A DNA stretch of 64,000 nt, taken from contig DAOUMD010000132.1 of NCBI GenBank assembly GCA_034412795.1, positions 1 through 64,000 of the forward strand, read 5' to 3'. The DNA is from JAUVPY01 sp034412795. Lineage in GTDB: Bacteria > Chloroflexota > Anaerolineae > 4572-78 > NAK82. Under the pieces are notes generated by a model. The model was not told where the DNA came from. It was given only the letters and a program-made list of their open reading frames with translations, and ran no database searches. Both the position numbers and the translations under genes were made by a program. This document shows, piece by piece, positions 60,785-64,000 of the stretch. Positions within the stretch are counted from its first letter, which is position 1, and each line of letters opens with the position of its first letter.

Positions 60785-61567
60785 ATGACTACGTCAACCG
60801 CATACGACCTAAAACCGGCATTCCGGGCCCCAGGTCCGTTTGGCTGCTTGCCGCGCCCGGCTGTGATCCGGGACATTCGCGTTGAGAACTATCGCATCCA
60901 GACCTTCGTTCTGGATGCGTGCATGCCGCAGGCCCAGCCAGGCCAATTCGTGATGGCATGGCTCCCCGGCCTCGAAGAAGCCCCCTTCAGCCTGGCCTAT
61001 CACGCACCGGTTACGCTCACGGTGGCACGGGTGGGACCTCTTACCGAGGCATTGCACCGTCTCACAGTTGGTGATCAACTGTGGCTGCGTGGTCCCTATG
61101 GTCAACCCTTTCGCCCGGAAACAGAGGTCCAATACCCCCTGCTCGTCGGAGGTGGCTACGGCGTCGCCCCCCTTGGCTTCCTGGCCGAAATGCTGCTGGC
61201 CCACGGTCAGGGCCCAATCGCGTTGATTGGCGGGCGCACAGCCACTGACATCATCGGGATCGAACGTTTCCGACACCTCGGCGTGCCAACCATCATCACA
61301 ACCGAAGATGGTTCGCTCGGCGAAGCCGGTCTCGTCACAGACCCGGTGGCGCGTCTGATATGTGCTGGCGAAGGCGACGCCCTCTACGGCGTGGGACCAC
61401 ATAGCCTGATCGAAGCACTCAAACGCATGGCAGAGGTACACACCGTGCCCACCCAACTCTCATGGGAAGGGTATATGGGCTGTGCCGTCGGCCTGTGCGG
61501 GATGTGTGAACACAGCGACGGCAAACTTCTCTGCGTGGAAGGGCCGGTGCTGAGAATTGGCCGCTGA
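60785..61567 (+). CDS. pyrK: Dihydroorotate dehydrogenase electron transfer subunit
   Basis: A 260-residue FAD- and [2Fe-2S]-binding protein that passes electrons from PyrD to NAD. The FAD/NAD region has PLLVGGGYGVAPLGFLAEML, and the C-terminal cluster is GCAVGLCGMCEH...LCVEGPVL (four Cys). It lies 94 bases after pyrD, in a gap with short tandem words (GGCTGTCGGCTGTCAG), in the same direction. It completes the NAD-linked class 1B enzyme. Confidence 0.93.
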   Translation: MTTSTAYDLKPAFRAPGPFGCLPRPAVIRDIRVENYRIQTFVLDACMPQAQPGQFVMAWLPGLEEAPFSLAYHAPVTLTVARVGPLTEALHRLTVGDQLWLRGPYGQPFRPETEVQYPLLVGGGYGVAPLGFLAEMLLAHGQGPIALIGGRTATDIIGIERFRHLGVPTIITTEDGSLGEAGLVTDPVARLICAGEGDALYGVGPHSLIEALKRMAEVHTVPTQLSWEGYMGCAVGLCGMCEHSDGKLLCVEGPVLRIGR

Positions 61568-61607
61568 ACTTATCGTCTGTATATGTTTCGTAAGAAATTC
61601 GTGTTAT

Positions 61608-61637
61608 TTGGTACATTGAGCCAATCAATGGTATAAT
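61608..61637 (+). promoter_or_regulatory. Promoter of nhaA
   Basis: TTGGTA (61608-61613), 18 bases, TATAAT (61632-61637), about 95 bases before the nhaA start. Confidence 0.6.
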
Positions 61638-61732
61638 AGTACTAATCACCTAGATTTCCTCCGGCAATGTTGGGCTCTCATTCTGCAAAGCCGTCGGCTC
61701 CAATCCACACACCCTGACAGGATGCGTATTAT

Positions 61733-63076
61733 ATGGCACAGGCAAGATTGGATCGGAAGTCCTTCCGCGAGCCACCCATTGATCAAATCCTTCGCCCATT
61801 CCAGGAATTCTTCAAGATCGAGGCATCAAGTGGCATCATTCTGTTGGCTTGCACCGCCGTTGCCCTCATCTGGGCCAACTCGCCGTGGGCCGACAGCTAT
61901 TTCAACCTGCGGCTAGCCAAACTGACCATTGATATCGGCGGCTTTGGCCTGTCCAAGCCCCTCATCCTGTGGATAAACGACGGGTTGATGGCCATCTTCT
62001 TCTTTCTGGTCGGACTGGAAATCAAACGGGAGATACTCGTCGGCGAGCTGTCGTCACCGGGTAGGGCATCTCTTCCCTTTGCTGCAGCAATAGGTGGCAT
62101 GTTAGTTCCAGCGGCTATCTACGCTCTCATCAACCGGAATGGGCCAGGCGCTGCCGGCTGGGGCATCCCTATGGCCACCGACATCGCCTTTGCTCTGGGC
62201 GTGCTAGCACTGCTGGGCAAACGCGTGCCACTATCATTGCGGATCTTCGTGACGGCACTGGCCATCGTCGATGACCTGGGCGCGGTGCTGGTAATTGCGC
62301 TGTTTTATACTTCCGAGATCACCTGGTCATGGCTAGCTATCGGCGGCGGATTCCTGCTGCTGATGATCCTCGCCAACTGGCTGGGGGCGAGGCGTCCGTT
62401 GGTCTACAGTCTGCTGGGTATTGGTCTGTGGTACGCCTTCCTGAAATCAGGTGTCCACGCGACCATCGCCGGCGTGCTGGCAGCTATGACCATTCCGGCA
62501 GCAGCGCGCATCAATACCAGACAATTCGTGACATGGGGTCGGGAGGTGTTAGACGAATTCGATCACTGCTGCGCGGGCGACAGCAACCAAGACCATAAGA
62601 CCACTCTCAGCCAACGCTCCCTGTTACAAGCTATGGAAACGGCTGTGCACCACGCTGAAGCACCGCTGCAGCGCATCGAGCACGGGCTGGAGTATCCAGT
62701 GGCCTACGTGATCATGCCCATCTTCGCCTTGGCCAACGCCGGGGTACGCCTGGGCGGCGGCTCTAACCTGTTCCACCCCGTGAGCCTGGGCATCATCGCC
62801 GGGCTCATAGTGGGCAAACAACTGGGCATCACATTTTTCACCTGGCTGAATGTACGCTTAGGTCTGGCTACGCTGCCCGAAGGTGTCACCTGGCGCCACA
62901 TCTACGGCGTTGGCTGGCTGACCGGCATGGGCTTCACTATGTCGCTGTTCGTAGCCGGCCTCGCCTTTGGAGTCAGCCCGCTGCTGGACACCGCCAAGAT
63001 CGGCATTCTGACCGCATCGGCCATCGCCGGAGTCGTTGGCTGGCTGATCCTACAGCTAGGCCCAAACACCCGCTGA
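61733..63076 (+). CDS. nhaA: Na+/H+ antiporter NhaA
   Basis: A 447-residue secondary transporter with about twelve helices. Family phrases are IILLACTAVALIWANSPW, NDGLMAIFFFLVGLEIKRE, PMATDIAFALGVLALLG (with the paired Asp-type site in the following VDDLGAVLVIALFY) and GVHATIAGVLAAMTIPA. The two adjacent Asp of AIVDDLGA correspond to the ion-binding Asp163/Asp164 of E. coli. It exchanges protons for sodium and controls pH and salt balance. Its own promoter lies upstream. Confidence 0.95.
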   Translation: MAQARLDRKSFREPPIDQILRPFQEFFKIEASSGIILLACTAVALIWANSPWADSYFNLRLAKLTIDIGGFGLSKPLILWINDGLMAIFFFLVGLEIKREILVGELSSPGRASLPFAAAIGGMLVPAAIYALINRNGPGAAGWGIPMATDIAFALGVLALLGKRVPLSLRIFVTALAIVDDLGAVLVIALFYTSEITWSWLAIGGGFLLLMILANWLGARRPLVYSLLGIGLWYAFLKSGVHATIAGVLAAMTIPAAARINTRQFVTWGREVLDEFDHCCAGDSNQDHKTTLSQRSLLQAMETAVHHAEAPLQRIEHGLEYPVAYVIMPIFALANAGVRLGGGSNLFHPVSLGIIAGLIVGKQLGITFFTWLNVRLGLATLPEGVTWRHIYGVGWLTGMGFTMSLFVAGLAFGVSPLLDTAKIGILTASAIAGVVGWLILQLGPNTR

Positions 63077-63084
63077 TCTGGGCA

Positions 63085-63723
63085 TTACCTTCTGACGACG
63101 ACGGACTGGTAGAACAGCCCATCCTTGATCTCGTAACCATCAACGCCCGCCTTGGTCAGCAAGTCACGAATCTCTTCCGGGATGAAAGCGGCTCTGATTG
63201 AGGTGAAAAACCCTTCCCGGAGTGGTATCCAATACAGCCACCACACCCTCTTCAAATCGTGGATGAATAAGACACCCCCCGGCGCGACGGCTCGAAGTAG
63301 ATTCTTGATAACCATCTCGGGTTCGTCCCAATGATGAAGCGAGTAGTTTGAATAAACCAGATCAAACTTGCCAAGACGGTCCAACAGCGCCGCGTCGGCG
63401 GCGTCCCCCTCGACAAAGTCGATCCGATCTCCCACCCCCTGGCTCTCAACTTCCTCCCTGGCCACGGTGATCATATCGGGCGACAGTTCGATGGCCGTAA
63501 TGTTGACCTGAGGTATCGCCTGGGCAACTATGGCCGTCAAAATAGCCGGACCAGCGCCAACCTCAAGAAATCGGCCGTCGACTCCCAGATCGCCTATCCT
63601 GTCCGCAACCTCATGATACCCCCTCTGCATTATGGGTGATCTGGCGTGTTGCGCATAGGCCCGCGCGCTTTCTATCCCAGAAAGAGCCTCCTGGTGTTGC
63701 TGTTCTACAATCCGTTTCGGCAT
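63085..63723 (-). CDS. Class I SAM-dependent methyltransferase
   Basis: A 212-residue methyltransferase of the Rossmann type. Motif I is FLEVGAGPAILTAIVA, the acidic end of beta2 is ITAIELSPDM, motif II is the FDLVYSNYSLHHW region, and the post-motif region has LRAVAPGGVLFIHDL. The substrate is unknown; small molecules such as quinones are typical for this UbiE-like group. It is convergent with nhaA (eight bases apart). Confidence 0.9.
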   Translation of the reverse strand: MPKRIVEQQHQEALSGIESARAYAQHARSPIMQRGYHEVADRIGDLGVDGRFLEVGAGPAILTAIVAQAIPQVNITAIELSPDMITVAREEVESQGVGDRIDFVEGDAADAALLDRLGKFDLVYSNYSLHHWDEPEMVIKNLLRAVAPGGVLFIHDLKRVWWLYWIPLREGFFTSIRAAFIPEEIRDLLTKAGVDGYEIKDGLFYQSVVVRR

Positions 63724-64000
63724 GGATCGCTCCTTTCAATACCGCATACGATGTCCTCAACCGCTTCGTTGTGTGAGGTCGCTGCTCCTAACAATCATCT
63801 GATCTCAATATACCGAAAGCTTGTGAAGAAATTATGGAGGGGTATGGGACTTGTGGTGAAGTTATGCTTTGAGATGCTCACTCCACGACTTTGCAACAAG
63901 TGTGTCCTCCACTTAGAATCCTAGTGACGACTCAGGCTGGATAACCCTTGCGAAGGTTTTGTGAGAATTTTTAGGATTGGAGTGCCTTTGCCTAACCGAA
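63724..64000. other. Window-end region
   Basis: About 275 bases at the window end without a gene that I can support. An open frame running through on the plus strand (to 63924) has no good start or recognised motif. Confidence 0.5.

Overview
The window looks like a chromosomal segment of a Chloroflexota bacterium, most likely Anaerolineae- or Caldilineae-like. This is inferred from gene content and style: moderately high GC, an RpoC with a long N-terminal coiled-coil insert, an OMPDC-OPRT fusion, many receiver/kinase hybrids, lipoprotein propellers and short coiled-coil adaptor tails. No rRNA or tRNA gene, CRISPR array, prophage or intact insertion sequence was seen.

Layout. (1) 0.2-17.4 kb is mostly housekeeping on the minus strand: a Rieske protein, a zinc-ribbon/cold-shock fusion coupled to a GyrA-type topoisomerase subunit, rpsU, rpoC, a Xer-like recombinase, cvpA-mutS2, histidine ammonia-lyase and an aldo/keto reductase. 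(2) 17.8-22.2 kb is a plus-strand set: an epimerase, a SnoaL-like protein and an MFS exporter that lie close together, then a winged-helix AAA ATPase. (3) 22.2-32.0 kb is a minus-strand carbohydrate locus: a very large cytoplasmic sensor (LacI-type ligand domain, histidine kinase, two receivers, AraC DNA-binding domain), a sugar-binding lipoprotein, two permeases, a degenerate receiver, a 610-residue TIM-barrel-like protein and a small zinc ribbon. It has no transport ATPase of its own. (4) 32.1-42.8 kb is accessory DNA rich in repeats: LysE and GNAT genes, an attC-like inverted repeat, two near-identical AhpD/CMD-type genes each carrying an in-frame TGA where the second redox Cys should be (probable selenoproteins) around an acetylesterase gene, a FAIM1-like membrane protein, nested hairpins, a dispersed palindromic repeat, a frameshifted propeller gene, an intact propeller lipoprotein and a hydrolase.

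(5) 42.9-47.0 kb encodes a CPBP protease and a MacB/LolCDE-type ABC exporter. (6) 47.0-54.0 kb is the most interesting region. A caspase-like protease lies beside a receiver-AAA+ protein that carries a nucleoside-deoxyribosyltransferase/TIR-like domain, and the two share a related C-terminal coil. Two receiver-kinase proteins follow on the same strand. I read this as a phosphorelay controlling paired suicide-type effectors. (7) 54-56 kb holds a decayed gene and a membrane protein. (8) 56.2-61.6 kb is a compact pyrimidine operon (pyrC, pyrB, pyrF-pyrE fusion, pyrD, pyrK) behind a hairpin-containing leader. (9) nhaA and a methyltransferase close the window.

All functional calls come from reading motifs and domain order. 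No database search was run. Residue positions are hand counts and may be off by one or two.
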